DNA from: Pyxidicoccus fallax | GTDB taxonomy: Bacteria; Myxococcota; Myxococcia; Myxococcales; Myxococcaceae | Length of the DNA: 64,000 nucleotides | Direction of reading: 5' to 3' | Assembly: GCF_012933655.1 (NCBI RefSeq) | Contig: NZ_JABBJJ010000001.1 | Coordinates: 62,001 to 126,000 of the forward strand | Made by a program: the position numbers and the translations under genes | Shown here: piece after piece, positions 46,172 through 55,288 of the stretch | Numbering within the stretch: the stretch's first letter is position 1 | How the letters are laid out: every line of letters begins with the position of its first letter | Notes under the pieces: generated by a model | Told to the model about the DNA's origin: nothing | Seen by the model: the letters and a program-made list of their open reading frames with translations, nothing else | The model's database searches: none

Positions 46172-48522
46172 ATCCCGGGAGCAAGGCGCTGGCCGAGTTC
46201 GTGGCCGAGGCGACCGAAATCCTCGACGCCCTGGGCAAGGACCTGCTCGTGCTCGACGAGCGGCGCGGCCAGGAGGCCGATCCGGACCTGGTCAACGGCA
46301 TCTTCCGCGCGGCCCACTCGCTCAAGGGGTTGTCCGGGCTGTTCGGCCAGGAGCGCATCTCCCGGCTGGCGCACGGGACGGAGGAGCTGCTCGACCGGCT
46401 GCGGCTGGGCAAGCTGCGGCTGGACGACACGGCGCTGGACTCGCTGATTGAAGCGCTGGACGCGTTCCAGGCGCTGCTGGCCGAGGCGGCGCGGGGCGCG
46501 GAGTCCGAGCCGCTCACCCGGCGCGTGGAGGAGATGACGGCGCGGCTGGCCCAGCTGGGCTCGCCTCCGGCCTCGGCGGAGGAGGACCCGCTGGACCGGC
46601 TGGAGCTGGACCCGCAGGTGCGCTCCGTCTTCACCGAGTACGAGGAGCATCGGCTCCGGGAGAACGTGCGGCGCGGGGTGTCGCTGTGGCGCGTGCGCGC
46701 CGCGTTCGACCTGTCCGACTTCGACAAGGGGCTGGCGGAACTCAACGCGCGCCTGAAGCCCCTGGGCGAGGTCATCAGCACGCTGCCGTCCGCGCGGCCC
46801 GGTGGGGCGCACGGCATCGCCTTCGACCTCATCTTCGGCGCGCAGACCACCACCGAGCAGCTCGAGGCCGGACTCCAGGGCACGCCCGCGGAGCTGTCCC
46901 CGCTGGTGGTGCAGCCGGCCACCCATGCCGCGGCCCAGGCGCTCGTCCGCGCGGCGGAGCCCGTCACGGCCGCGGCGTTGACGCGCGTGGATTCACCGGC
47001 CGCTCCGGCGAAGAAGGGTGGGAAGAAGAAGGGCGGCCGGGCCGCTTCCGCCAGCACGGCGGCTCCGGCCCAGCAGCCGCTGCTGCCCGCCTCGACGGAG
47101 GGCGGGGAGTCCACCTCCGATGGAGCCGTGGCCCCCGGCGACGCGCTGGTGCCGGTGTCCGCGTCCGGCCTCCAGGCGAGCGGCGGCACGCCGGTGACGT
47201 ACCTGCCCGGGACGGGCGTGGCGCAGCGAGTGCGCACGGTGGTGACGGAGGCACCGGGCACCTCCACGGTGGTCGCGTCACCGGTGCGTCCGGACGGGGA
47301 CACGTCGCTGCGCTCGCTGACGCAGACGGTGCGCGTGGACATCGGCAAGCTGGACGGGCTCATCAACATGGTGGGCGAGCTGCTGCTCATCAAGGCCAAC
47401 CTCCAGCGACTGGCCGAGTCCGCGCGGCAGGACGGCGCCGTGGCGCTGTCCAAGCTGTTCGGCCAGGAGCTGGCGCGCGAGACACGGGGCCTGGAGCGCA
47501 AGCTGGAGGCGCTCCAGGAGGGCCTGCTCGAAGCGCGCATGGTTCCCGTGGGCCAGGTGTTCGACAAGCTGGCCCGGCTCGTGCGCCGCATCGCCCGCGA
47601 GGCCGGAAAGGAAATCGAGTTCGTCATCGGTGGCGGCGAGGTGGAGCTGGACAAGCTCATCGTCGAGGAGCTGAGCGACCCGCTGATGCACCTCATCCGC
47701 AACGCCATCGACCACGGCGTGGAGTCGCCCGAGGCGCGGCTCGCGGCTGGCAAGCCCCGGCGCGCGGTGGTGGCGCTGCGCGCGGAGCAGAAGGGCAACC
47801 ACGTCGTCATCGAGGTGAGCGACGACGGCGCCGGCATCGACGAGCAGCGCGTGCGCGAGGTGGCCCTCACCCGCGGCCTCATCACCTTCGCCCAGGCGCA
47901 GGAGATGAGCCGGCGCGAGCTGCTCAACCTCATCTTCCTGCCCGGCTTCTCCACCGCCCGCAGCGTGTCCGAGCTGTCCGGCCGCGGCGTGGGCCTGGAC
48001 GTGGTGAAGAACAACCTGGGCAACCTGTCCGGCATCATCGACGTGTGGAGCGAGCGCGGAAAGGGCACCGCCTTCCACCTCACGCTGCCCGTCACCCTGG
48101 CCATCATCCGCGCGCTGGTGGTGGGCGTGAGCGGCCGCACCTACGCGGTGCCGCTCAACAGCGTGCTGGAAATCCTCTCCGTGCAGCCCAGGGACATCCG
48201 CACCGTGGAGCGGCGCGAGGTGCTCGACCTGCGCGGGCAGACGCTGCCCTTCATGCGGCTGGCGCGGATGTTCGCCCTGCCGGAGCGGCCGGTGAACCGC
48301 TACTTCGTGGTGGTGGTGGGGCTGGCGCAGGAGCGGCTGGGCATCGCCGTGGACGAGCTGCACGGCCAGCAGGACATCGTCACCAAGCCCCTGGGAGGAC
48401 GGCTGCAGTCCATCCGGGGCATCTCCGGCGCCACGGACCTGGGCAACCGGCGCACCGTGCTGGTGCTCGACGTGGCGGCCCTGCTGGAGGAGGGCATGGC
48501 CCTGGAGCGGCGACGGGCCTGA
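46168..48522 (+). CDS. cheA: Chemosensory histidine kinase CheA
   Basis: 784 aa. Hpt domain with His50 in FRAAHSLKGLSGL. A central region (about residues 150-255) resembles other deltaproteobacterial CheA middle domains. Then comes an Ala/Pro/Ser-rich linker (about 255-380), dimerisation domain with INMVGELLLIKANL, ATPase with LIRNAIDHGVESPE and DDGAGI, and a C-terminal CheW-like domain that binds the coupling proteins. GTG start. It phosphorylates the CheY-like and CheB partners on either side. No receptor gene is in the window, so its input is unknown. Confidence 0.95.
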   Translation: MNPGSKALAEFVAEATEILDALGKDLLVLDERRGQEADPDLVNGIFRAAHSLKGLSGLFGQERISRLAHGTEELLDRLRLGKLRLDDTALDSLIEALDAFQALLAEAARGAESEPLTRRVEEMTARLAQLGSPPASAEEDPLDRLELDPQVRSVFTEYEEHRLRENVRRGVSLWRVRAAFDLSDFDKGLAELNARLKPLGEVISTLPSARPGGAHGIAFDLIFGAQTTTEQLEAGLQGTPAELSPLVVQPATHAAAQALVRAAEPVTAAALTRVDSPAAPAKKGGKKKGGRAASASTAAPAQQPLLPASTEGGESTSDGAVAPGDALVPVSASGLQASGGTPVTYLPGTGVAQRVRTVVTEAPGTSTVVASPVRPDGDTSLRSLTQTVRVDIGKLDGLINMVGELLLIKANLQRLAESARQDGAVALSKLFGQELARETRGLERKLEALQEGLLEARMVPVGQVFDKLARLVRRIAREAGKEIEFVIGGGEVELDKLIVEELSDPLMHLIRNAIDHGVESPEARLAAGKPRRAVVALRAEQKGNHVVIEVSDDGAGIDEQRVREVALTRGLITFAQAQEMSRRELLNLIFLPGFSTARSVSELSGRGVGLDVVKNNLGNLSGIIDVWSERGKGTAFHLTLPVTLAIIRALVVGVSGRTYAVPLNSVLEILSVQPRDIRTVERREVLDLRGQTLPFMRLARMFALPERPVNRYFVVVVGLAQERLGIAVDELHGQQDIVTKPLGGRLQSIRGISGATDLGNRRTVLVLDVAALLEEGMALERRRA

Positions 48523-48555
48523 GACCCGCCCCGTCCGGTGCTATCCTTGGCAGCC

Positions 48556-49122
48556 GTGTCCAGGTTCGCTGAGCTGCTCGACGACTTCTTCTACCGCCCG
48601 GACGAGGACGTCGCCGGCCTGCAGGACTTCGCCGCCGGCAGCGACGGCACGCAGGCGTCCGTCCCGGAAGAGGTGCCCGAGGAGTACCTCGCCTTCCGCC
48701 TGGAGGGGGAGTGCTACGCGGTGCCCATCCGCATCGTGCGCGAAATCTCCAAGGTGCCCCCGCTGACGGAGATTCCCCGCGCGGAACCCCACCTGCTCGG
48801 CGTCATGAACCTGCGCGGTGAGCTGCTGCCCGTCTACGACATCAAGGTCCGGCTGCGGCTGGCCGAGCGGCCGCCCGTGGTCGCCGGCCCCGAGGCCCCG
48901 CCGCCGCCGCGTGACGCCCGAATCCTGGTGGTGCGCACGGAGTCCGGCCCGGCGGGGGTATGGGTGGACACCGTGGCGGGCGTGGTGAAGCTGAAGCCGT
49001 CCATGCTGGAGCCGGCGCCGCCGGGGCTGCGCTCGGGAGACAGGGACTGCGTGGTGGGCATCGGCCGGCGCGGGCCCAACCTGTACATCCTCCTCGACTC
49101 GGAACAGGCGCTGGAGCCATGA
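48556..49122 (+). CDS. cheW: CheW coupling protein (first copy)
   Basis: 188 aa. CheW fold with YLAFRLEGECYAVPI, VMNLRGELLPVYDI and later DTVAGVVKLKP. An N-terminal extension of 40 acidic residues precedes the fold. The GTG at 48556 is preferred because TATCCT (48542-48547) ends 8 bases before it; the frame opens at 48538. It links receptors to CheA. The stop overlaps the start of the second cheW. Confidence 0.88.
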   Translation: MSRFAELLDDFFYRPDEDVAGLQDFAAGSDGTQASVPEEVPEEYLAFRLEGECYAVPIRIVREISKVPPLTEIPRAEPHLLGVMNLRGELLPVYDIKVRLRLAERPPVVAGPEAPPPPRDARILVVRTESGPAGVWVDTVAGVVKLKPSMLEPAPPGLRSGDRDCVVGIGRRGPNLYILLDSEQALEP

Positions 49123-49643
49123 AGGACCCCGTCAACCTCCTGGCGCGCCGGCCGCGCGCGGTGCTGGACGCGCCCGCCCAGGAAGCGGACACGCTGGTGC
49201 AGCTGTGCGCCTTCTTCGTGGGCAACGAGGAATACGTGCTGGACATCATGCGAGTGGAGGAAATCCTCCCGCCCCAGCGCGTCACGCCCATTCCGCACGC
49301 CCCTTCGTTCGTGGAGGGCGTGTTGCACCTCCGAGGTATCATCCTCCCGGTGGTGGACCTGCGGCGCCGGCTGCAGGGGCAGGAGACGCCGGAGACGCCG
49401 AAGACGCGGCTCCTGGTCTGCCGGTTGGGGACGCGGCGCGTGGCGGTGCGGGTGGACCGGGTGGCGGAGGTGCTGCGGGTGCGCCGCGGGGACATCAAGC
49501 CCGCGCCCTCGCTGGTGGTGGCGGGGCGCTCGCCCTTCGTGGTGGGTGTATGCGGGCCGCCGGACCGGCTGCGGCTGTTGTTGGATTTGAAGGCGCTGCT
49601 GCGCGCGGAGCTGGAGCGCGAGTCGTCACGCAAGCCGGAGTGA
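49119..49643 (+). CDS. cheW: CheW coupling protein (second copy)
   Basis: 174 aa. CheW fold with FFVGNEEYVLDIMRVEEI, VLHLRGIILPVVDLRRRL and VDRVAEVLRV. The ATG at 49119 overlaps the first cheW stop. The two copies have diverged well beyond recent duplication, so they may couple different receptors or assemble in one array with CheA. Confidence 0.9.
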   Translation: MKDPVNLLARRPRAVLDAPAQEADTLVQLCAFFVGNEEYVLDIMRVEEILPPQRVTPIPHAPSFVEGVLHLRGIILPVVDLRRRLQGQETPETPKTRLLVCRLGTRRVAVRVDRVAEVLRVRRGDIKPAPSLVVAGRSPFVVGVCGPPDRLRLLLDLKALLRAELERESSRKPE

Positions 49644-49677
49644 GCACGAAAGGGGTGCACGGGTGGAGAACCGGGAC

Positions 49678-50046
49678 ATGGAGCAGCACCGCCGCATCCT
49701 CGGCATCCTCTTCATCGTGACGAGCGCGCTCACGCTGCTGCTGGGGCTGGGCTTCGGCGCCTTCATGGCGCTCATGGGCAACCTGTCGTACCCGCACGGC
49801 ACGGGGGACGAAGACGGGCGCATGAGCCTCTTCCTCGTGGCCGCGGGCGTCGCCGGCTGCACCTTCCTGCTGGGGCTGCCGGGCATCATCACCGGCGTCG
49901 GCCTGCTGAAGCGCCAGCGCTGGTCGAAGACGTTGGCGCTGGTGCTGGGCATCCTGTCCCTTCCCAGCTTCCCCCTGGGGACGGTGCTCGGCATCTACGC
50001 GCTCTGGTTCTACTCTCAGCCCGGCTCCAACCTGGTCTTCGAATGA
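49678..50046 (+). CDS. Small membrane protein of the chemosensory locus
   Basis: 122 aa from the ATG at 49678 with GGAG 9 bases upstream; a GTG at 49663 adds 5 residues. Three hydrophobic segments (about residues 7-27, 50-70 and 85-108). The family is not recognised. It is held between cheW and the HEAT-repeat gene, overlapping the latter by 4 bases (ATGA), so it belongs to the same transcript. It may anchor the receptor-less system to the membrane; that is inference. Confidence 0.75.
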   Translation: MEQHRRILGILFIVTSALTLLLGLGFGAFMALMGNLSYPHGTGDEDGRMSLFLVAAGVAGCTFLLGLPGIITGVGLLKRQRWSKTLALVLGILSLPSFPLGTVLGIYALWFYSQPGSNLVFE

Positions 50047-52019
50047 ATCCCCTGCCCGAGTTCCCGGAGGAAGAGGCGCGCTACCGGGCGCTCCAGGAGC
50101 TGGACCCGCGCACGGCGGGGGCCCTGGAGGTGCTCGTCGCCGGCCTGCATGACGAGAGCTGGCGCGTGCGGCACGTGGCGGCCGAGGCGCTGAAGCGGCT
50201 GCCGTCCTCCGGCAGTGTCGCCGAGCGCCTCATCCGCGTGCTGGACGAGCGCGGCCAGACGGGCGCGCGCAACGCGGCGGCGGAGGCCCTGGCCGGCCTG
50301 GGGGGCGCGGCGCTGGGCCCGCTGGTGCGGCTCCTGGCGCATCCGGACCCGGACCAGCGCAAGTTCGCGGCGGACATCCTCGGGCAGCTCGGGCTGCGCG
50401 CCGCGGAGCAGCCGCTCGTCGAGGCGCTGGGAGACCCGGACCTCAACGTGCGCGTCGCCGTGTCCGAGGCGCTGGGCCGGGTGGGCGGTGACGGCGCGGC
50501 CCTGGCGCTCCAGGGGCTGCTGGCGGACCCGGAGCCGCTGCTGCGGCTGTCCGCGCTGGAGGGTCTGACCCTGCTGCGCCGTCCTCCGCCGCTTCCGGTG
50601 GTGCTGGCCCTGCTGGAGGACGCGCGGCTGCAGCGCAGCGCCTTCCGGGTACTCGGGCTCGTTCCGCAGGTGGTGGCGACGGAGCGCATCTGCCAGGGGC
50701 TGGCGTCGCCGTTGCGCTCGGTGCGCGAGGCCGCGCTGGGTGCGCTGGGCACGCAGACGTCGGTGGCGGAGACGGTGCGGCGCGGGGAAATCGAGGCGGT
50801 GGTGCGCGCGGCGTTGCGGCGGCTGCCGGACGCGGCGGCGCGGCTGGCCCAGGCGCTGGAAGCGGACGACGTGACGGTGCGCGCGGGCGCGCTGGTGGCG
50901 GTGGCCGCGCTGGGCGAGGCGTCGCTCGCGGTGCCGGTGGCGGAGGCGGCGCGGGAGGACCGGCTGCTGCGCGAGGTGCTCCACACGCTGGGCCGGCTGG
51001 GGCCGGAGGGCGGGCGCGCGCTGCTCGCCCACATGGCGGACCTGTCCCTGCCGGCGCGCGCGGCGGCCGTCGAGTCGCTGGTGGATTTGGTGGACGCGTC
51101 CTCCGTGACGGCGCTGTGCGCGCTGCTGGAGTGGGCGGAGGAGGACCTGCGCGCGCTGGTGGTGCGGGCGCTGGGGCGCACGGGCTCGCCGGAGGCGGTG
51201 CGGCCGCTGGTGGACCTGCTGGTGGACCGGACGCTGGCGGGCGCCGCGACGCGGGCGCTGGGGGTGCTCGCGGGCAGCTGCCGGACGGCGGTGCTGGACG
51301 TGCTGGAGGACGCGGTGATGCGCCGGGCGACTCCGGCGGCGGTGGCGGCGCTGGCGCGGGTGGGCGGAGCGCCCGCGCTGCCCGTGCTGCGGCTGTTGGC
51401 GCGCGACGTGGAGCCCCCCTGGCGCGCGGCGGCGGTGGCGGCGGCGGGCGAGGTGGACGGGCTCGCGGGCCGGGAGTTGTCCCGCGCGGCGCTGGCGGAC
51501 GAGGCGGCGCCGGTGCGCGTCGCGGGAGTGCGGGCGATGGGACGGATGGGTGGAGCGGAGGCGGGGGCGCTGCTGCGGCCCGCGCTGCATGACGAGGACC
51601 CCAGCGTGCGCCTCGCCGCCGTGGAGGCGGTGGGCGAGTGCGGGGCGGTGGAGCGGGCGGCGGACCTGGAGGCGCTGGTGCGCCACCCGGACGGCGCGCT
51701 GGCGGTGGCCGCGGTGCGCGCGCTGGCTCGGCTGGGGCTGGCCGGGCCCCGTGTCCTGCGAGAAGCCGCGGGCCATCCGGACGCGGAGGTGGTGAAGGCG
51801 GCGCTGTCCGCGGGCGCGATGTCCGCGCGGGGGGTGGAGCTGGCGTTGTCGCTCCTGGGCCACGCGCGCTGGGACGTGCGCGCGGCGGCGGCCCGGGTGC
51901 TGGGAGATTCGGGCGGTCCGGAGTGCCTGGACGCCGCCCGCCGAGCGCTGGAGGCGGAATCGGACGCCCTGGCCCGGCAGACCCTGTCCGACGCGGTGGA
52001 GCGCCTGTCCCGGCGCTGA
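50043..52019 (+). CDS. HEAT-repeat protein of the chemosensory locus
   Basis: 658 aa, made almost entirely of HEAT-type helical pairs of about 31 residues, with repeated patterns such as VRHVAAEALKRLP and VRVAVSEALGRVGGDGAAL, close to 20 in number. HEAT solenoids are scaffolds for protein contacts; PBS-lyase-type HEAT proteins occur beside some bacterial Che systems. No catalytic motif is seen. The GC-rich, Ala/Leu/Arg-biased coding gives long antisense frames. It lies between a membrane protein and cheR, 12 bases from the latter, so it likely organises the CheA/CheW assembly or takes the place of a receptor. Confidence 0.88.
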   Translation: MNPLPEFPEEEARYRALQELDPRTAGALEVLVAGLHDESWRVRHVAAEALKRLPSSGSVAERLIRVLDERGQTGARNAAAEALAGLGGAALGPLVRLLAHPDPDQRKFAADILGQLGLRAAEQPLVEALGDPDLNVRVAVSEALGRVGGDGAALALQGLLADPEPLLRLSALEGLTLLRRPPPLPVVLALLEDARLQRSAFRVLGLVPQVVATERICQGLASPLRSVREAALGALGTQTSVAETVRRGEIEAVVRAALRRLPDAAARLAQALEADDVTVRAGALVAVAALGEASLAVPVAEAAREDRLLREVLHTLGRLGPEGGRALLAHMADLSLPARAAAVESLVDLVDASSVTALCALLEWAEEDLRALVVRALGRTGSPEAVRPLVDLLVDRTLAGAATRALGVLAGSCRTAVLDVLEDAVMRRATPAAVAALARVGGAPALPVLRLLARDVEPPWRAAAVAAAGEVDGLAGRELSRAALADEAAPVRVAGVRAMGRMGGAEAGALLRPALHDEDPSVRLAAVEAVGECGAVERAADLEALVRHPDGALAVAAVRALARLGLAGPRVLREAAGHPDAEVVKAALSAGAMSARGVELALSLLGHARWDVRAAAARVLGDSGGPECLDAARRALEAESDALARQTLSDAVERLSRR

Positions 52020-52031
52020 AGGAGAGACCGC

Positions 52032-52913
52032 GTGCCTCGCTTCGACGACAGCCGGCCGGAGATGACGGTGGAGGAGTTCCGCCTCCTCAGGGACCACGTC
52101 TACTCGCACTGCGGCATCCTGGTTCACGAGGACATGAAGTTCGTCATGGAGCGCCGCCTGTGGCCCCGGCTGGAGGCGCTCGGCCTGCCGGACTTCGGCG
52201 CGTACCACCGCTACCTGCGCTACGACGCCCAGCGGCACGCGGAGCTGGAGGCGGCCGTCGAGTCGCTCACCACGCACGAGACGTACTTCTTCCGCGAGCC
52301 CTCGCAGCTCAAGGCCTTCTGCGACGAGCTGCTGCCGCTCCTGGAGAAGCGCAACGCGCGCACGCGCCGGCTGCGGCTGTGGTCGGCGGGGTGCTCGTCC
52401 GGAGAGGAGGCCTACACACTGGCCATGCTCCTCAAGGACAGCCGCCGCTTCGACGACTGGGACGTGGAGGTGTACGGCACGGACATCTCGCGGCGCGTGC
52501 TGGCCCTGGCGCGGCGCGCGGAGTACGGGCCGTCCGCGCTGCGCGCCACGTCCGCGGACCTGCTGGAGCGCTTCTTCGTGCCGGCGGGCAACAACCGCGT
52601 GCGCGTGCGCGACGAGGTGCGCGCCTGGGTGTCCTTCGGGCACCACAACCTGCTGGACGAGACGGGGAGCCAGCTCGTGCCGCGCATGGACGTCGTGTTC
52701 TGCCGCAACGTGATGATCTACTTCGACCAGGCGGCGCGCCGCCGGGTGTTGCGCATCGTCCGGGACCGGCTGGTGCCCGGGGGCTACCTCCTGCTGGGCC
52801 ACTCGGAGAACCTGTTGAACCTGGGCGCGGACTTCGAGCTGGTGCACCTGCGCGGCGACCTGGTGTACCGCCGGCCGGAGCTGCCGGGCCTCCTGGGCGG
52901 GGAGGGACGATGA
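52032..52913 (+). CDS. cheR: Chemoreceptor methyltransferase CheR
   Basis: 293 aa. All-helical N-terminal domain, then an SAM-binding domain with LRLWSAGCSSGEEAYTLAM, ETYFFRE before it, and VFCRNVMIYFD. It methylates glutamates on chemoreceptors, so receptors encoded elsewhere must exist. GTG start with GGAGAG upstream. The stop overlaps cheB by 4 bases. Confidence 0.95.
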   Translation: MPRFDDSRPEMTVEEFRLLRDHVYSHCGILVHEDMKFVMERRLWPRLEALGLPDFGAYHRYLRYDAQRHAELEAAVESLTTHETYFFREPSQLKAFCDELLPLLEKRNARTRRLRLWSAGCSSGEEAYTLAMLLKDSRRFDDWDVEVYGTDISRRVLALARRAEYGPSALRATSADLLERFFVPAGNNRVRVRDEVRAWVSFGHHNLLDETGSQLVPRMDVVFCRNVMIYFDQAARRRVLRIVRDRLVPGGYLLLGHSENLLNLGADFELVHLRGDLVYRRPELPGLLGGEGR

Positions 52914-53947
52914 GCGCGCGCGACTCCATCAACGTGCTGGTCATCGACGACTCGGCGCACAACCGGCACACCCTCAGCACGCTCCTGGAGTCGGCCCCGG
53001 ACGTGCGGGTGCTGGACCGCGCGGCCGACGGCGAGGAGGGGCTGAAGAAGGTCCTGGAGCTGAAGCCGGACGTGGTGACGTTGGATTTGGAGATGCCGAA
53101 GCTGGGGGGCTACACCTTCCTCCGGCTGCTGATGCGCACGGCGCCCACGCCCGTCATCGTCATCTCCAGCTACGCGCACAAGTCGGACGTCTTCAAGGCG
53201 TTGGAGCTGGGCGCGTTCGACTTCATCGCCAAGCCGCCGCGAGGCACGCGCGAGGCGCTGGAGGGCCTGCGCGGCGAGCTGCTCGACAAGGTGCGCGCGG
53301 CGCGGCACGTGCGCCCCGGACAGCGGCACGCGGCGCCGGGCGCTCGGGCCATGGCGGTGGCGGGAGAGCTGCCGCTGGTGGTGGCGGTGGGCGCGTCCAC
53401 GGGCGGGCCTCCGGCGGTGCAGCGCCTGCTGGAGGGGCTGGCCGCGGAGCCGACGCCGTGCGTGCTGGTGTGCCAGCACATGCCCTCGCAATTCACGCGG
53501 GCCTTCGCGGAGCGGTTGGATCGCATCGGCCCCTTCACGGTGACGGAGGCCTGTGACGGGGACACGGTGCAGCCGGGGCACGTGTACATCGCGCCGGGCG
53601 GGCGGCACATGGTGGTGGCGGACCGGGGCTCGCGGCTGGAGCTGCACACCCCGCCGCCCACGCCGCTGGACAAGTACGCGCCGAGCGTGGACCGGCTCTT
53701 CACCAGCGTGGCGCAGGTGCTGGGCTCCCGGGCGTTGGCGGTGGTGCTGACGGGCATGGGCGCGGACGGCGCGGAGGGCGCGCTCGAGGTGCACCGCGCG
53801 GGCGGAGAGGTCTGGGCCGAGTCCGAGGAGACGGCGGTGGTGTTCGGCATGCCGGGCGAGGCCATCGCCACCGGCGCGGTGAAGCGGGTGCTCAAGCTGG
53901 GGGACATCGGCCCCGCGCTCGCGACCCTCGCCCGGCGCAAGCGGTAG
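52910..53947 (+). CDS. cheB: Chemotaxis methylesterase CheB
   Basis: 345 aa. Receiver domain with Asp59 (LDLEMPKLGG). The C-terminal esterase has Ser in GASTGGPPAV, His in CQHMPSQFT and Asp in GMGADGAEGAL. It removes the methyl groups added by CheR, after phosphorylation by CheA. The ATG at 52910 overlaps the cheR stop. CheR and CheB without a local receptor are the oddity of this locus. Confidence 0.96.
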   Translation: MSARDSINVLVIDDSAHNRHTLSTLLESAPDVRVLDRAADGEEGLKKVLELKPDVVTLDLEMPKLGGYTFLRLLMRTAPTPVIVISSYAHKSDVFKALELGAFDFIAKPPRGTREALEGLRGELLDKVRAARHVRPGQRHAAPGARAMAVAGELPLVVAVGASTGGPPAVQRLLEGLAAEPTPCVLVCQHMPSQFTRAFAERLDRIGPFTVTEACDGDTVQPGHVYIAPGGRHMVVADRGSRLELHTPPPTPLDKYAPSVDRLFTSVAQVLGSRALAVVLTGMGADGAEGALEVHRAGGEVWAESEETAVVFGMPGEAIATGAVKRVLKLGDIGPALATLARRKR

Positions 53948-54109
53948 CCCGCTCCCCCGGCGGCAACGCCCGGCGCTGGACGTCCCGCGCTCCGAGTGTC
54001 TACCGGCAACCGTGTTGCCACACCGGACGTGTCGCCGCGGACAGGATGGCACCGGGAGGCGTGGCTTCGCTGAAGTGGCCGAAGGGCCCGGGTGGTAGTC
54101 TTCCAGGCC

Positions 54110-54490
54110 ATGACGCAGCAGATCCGAGCGCTGGTGGTGGACGACTCGCAGGCGATGCGGCGCAGCATCATGTACGCCCTGCAGCGCATCAACGGCATGG
54201 TCTGCACGGAGGCCCAGGACGGGGCCGAGGGGCTGAAGAAGCTCACGCAGGGCCGGTTCGACCTGGTGCTCACGGACATCAACATGCCGCTGATGGACGG
54301 GCTGAAGCTCATCAGCCACATCCGCCAGGCGACGGACCACCGGCACGTGCCCATCGTCGTCATCACCACGGAGAGCGCGGCGGCGGACCGCGAGCGGGCC
54401 CTGAAGCTGGGCGCGAGCGCGTACCTGGTGAAGCCCGTGCAGGCCAAGGTGGTGATGGACACGGTGCGCGACCTGTTGAAGCTGGACTGA
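54110..54490 (+). CDS. CheY-like response regulator at the end of the chemosensory locus
   Basis: 126 aa, receiver domain only. VVDDSQAMR at residues 9-17, phospho-acceptor Asp56 (TDINMPLMDG), VITTES and KPV are all present. It lies 162 bases after cheB. TAGTCT (54096-54101) ends 8 bases before the ATG, so it may have its own leaderless promoter. It shares blocks TDINMP and LVKP with the regulator at 45797, which suggests two outputs for one CheA. Confidence 0.9.
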   Translation: MTQQIRALVVDDSQAMRRSIMYALQRINGMVCTEAQDGAEGLKKLTQGRFDLVLTDINMPLMDGLKLISHIRQATDHRHVPIVVITTESAAADRERALKLGASAYLVKPVQAKVVMDTVRDLLKLD

Positions 54491-54511
54491 GGAGCGGACG
54501 CGCGCGCGCAT

Positions 54512-55288
54512 ATGGATTCCGTCCTGCGGGTGGAGGGCCTGGAGAAGCTCTACGGCGACGTGAAGGCCGTCCGGGGCCTCAGCTTCGATGTGGCGCCCGG
54601 CGAGGTGCTCGGCCTCGTGGGGCCCAACGGCGCGGGGAAGACGTCCACGCTGCGATGCCTCGCGGGCATCCTCCCGCCCAGCGCGGGGAGCGTGCACGTG
54701 GCGGGGCATGACCTCGGACGCACGCCGGTGCAGGCCAAGCGCGAGCTGGCCTTCCTGCCGGACGAGCCGCGCTTCTTCGAGTACCTCACGGTGTGGGAGC
54801 ACCTGAACTTCACGGCGCGGCTCTACGGCGTGGAGGACTGGGAGGCGCGGGGCCGCGCGCTGCTGGAGGAGATGGAGCTGTCCGGCAAGGAGAAGTCGCT
54901 GCCGGGCGAGCTGTCGCGCGGCATGAAGCAGAAGCTGTCCATCGCCTGCGGCTTCCTGCACTCGCCGAAGCTCATCCTGCTGGACGAGCCGCTCACGGGG
55001 CTGGACCCCATCGGCATCCGGCGCATGAAGGCGTCGCTGCGCCGCCGGGCGGAGGAGGGCGCGGCGCTGGTGCTGTCCTCGCACCTGCTGCCGCTGGTGG
55101 AGGAGCTGTGCCACCGGCTGCTGGTGATTGCCGGAGGGCGGGCGGTGGCGCTGGGCAGCCTCGCGGAGATTCGCGCGAGGCTCAGCGGGCCGGAGGCGGA
55201 GGCCGCGTCGCTGGAGGAGCTGTTCGTCCGCATCACCAGCGCATCGGAGGACGCGGCGCCGCCCGCCACGGGGACGCGGCCTCCGTGA
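54512..55288 (+). CDS. ABC transporter ATP-binding protein
   Basis: 258 aa. Walker A GPNGAGKTST, signature LSRGMKQKLSIACG, Walker B LILLDEPLTGLDP and the switch His in LSSHLLPL. This is the CcmA/DrrA-like class that pairs with one large membrane permease. The ATG follows the response regulator by 21 bases, so it may share its transcript. The stop overlaps the permease start. The cargo is unknown. Confidence 0.9.
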   Translation: MDSVLRVEGLEKLYGDVKAVRGLSFDVAPGEVLGLVGPNGAGKTSTLRCLAGILPPSAGSVHVAGHDLGRTPVQAKRELAFLPDEPRFFEYLTVWEHLNFTARLYGVEDWEARGRALLEEMELSGKEKSLPGELSRGMKQKLSIACGFLHSPKLILLDEPLTGLDPIGIRRMKASLRRRAEEGAALVLSSHLLPLVEELCHRLLVIAGGRAVALGSLAEIRARLSGPEAEAASLEELFVRITSASEDAAPPATGTRPP

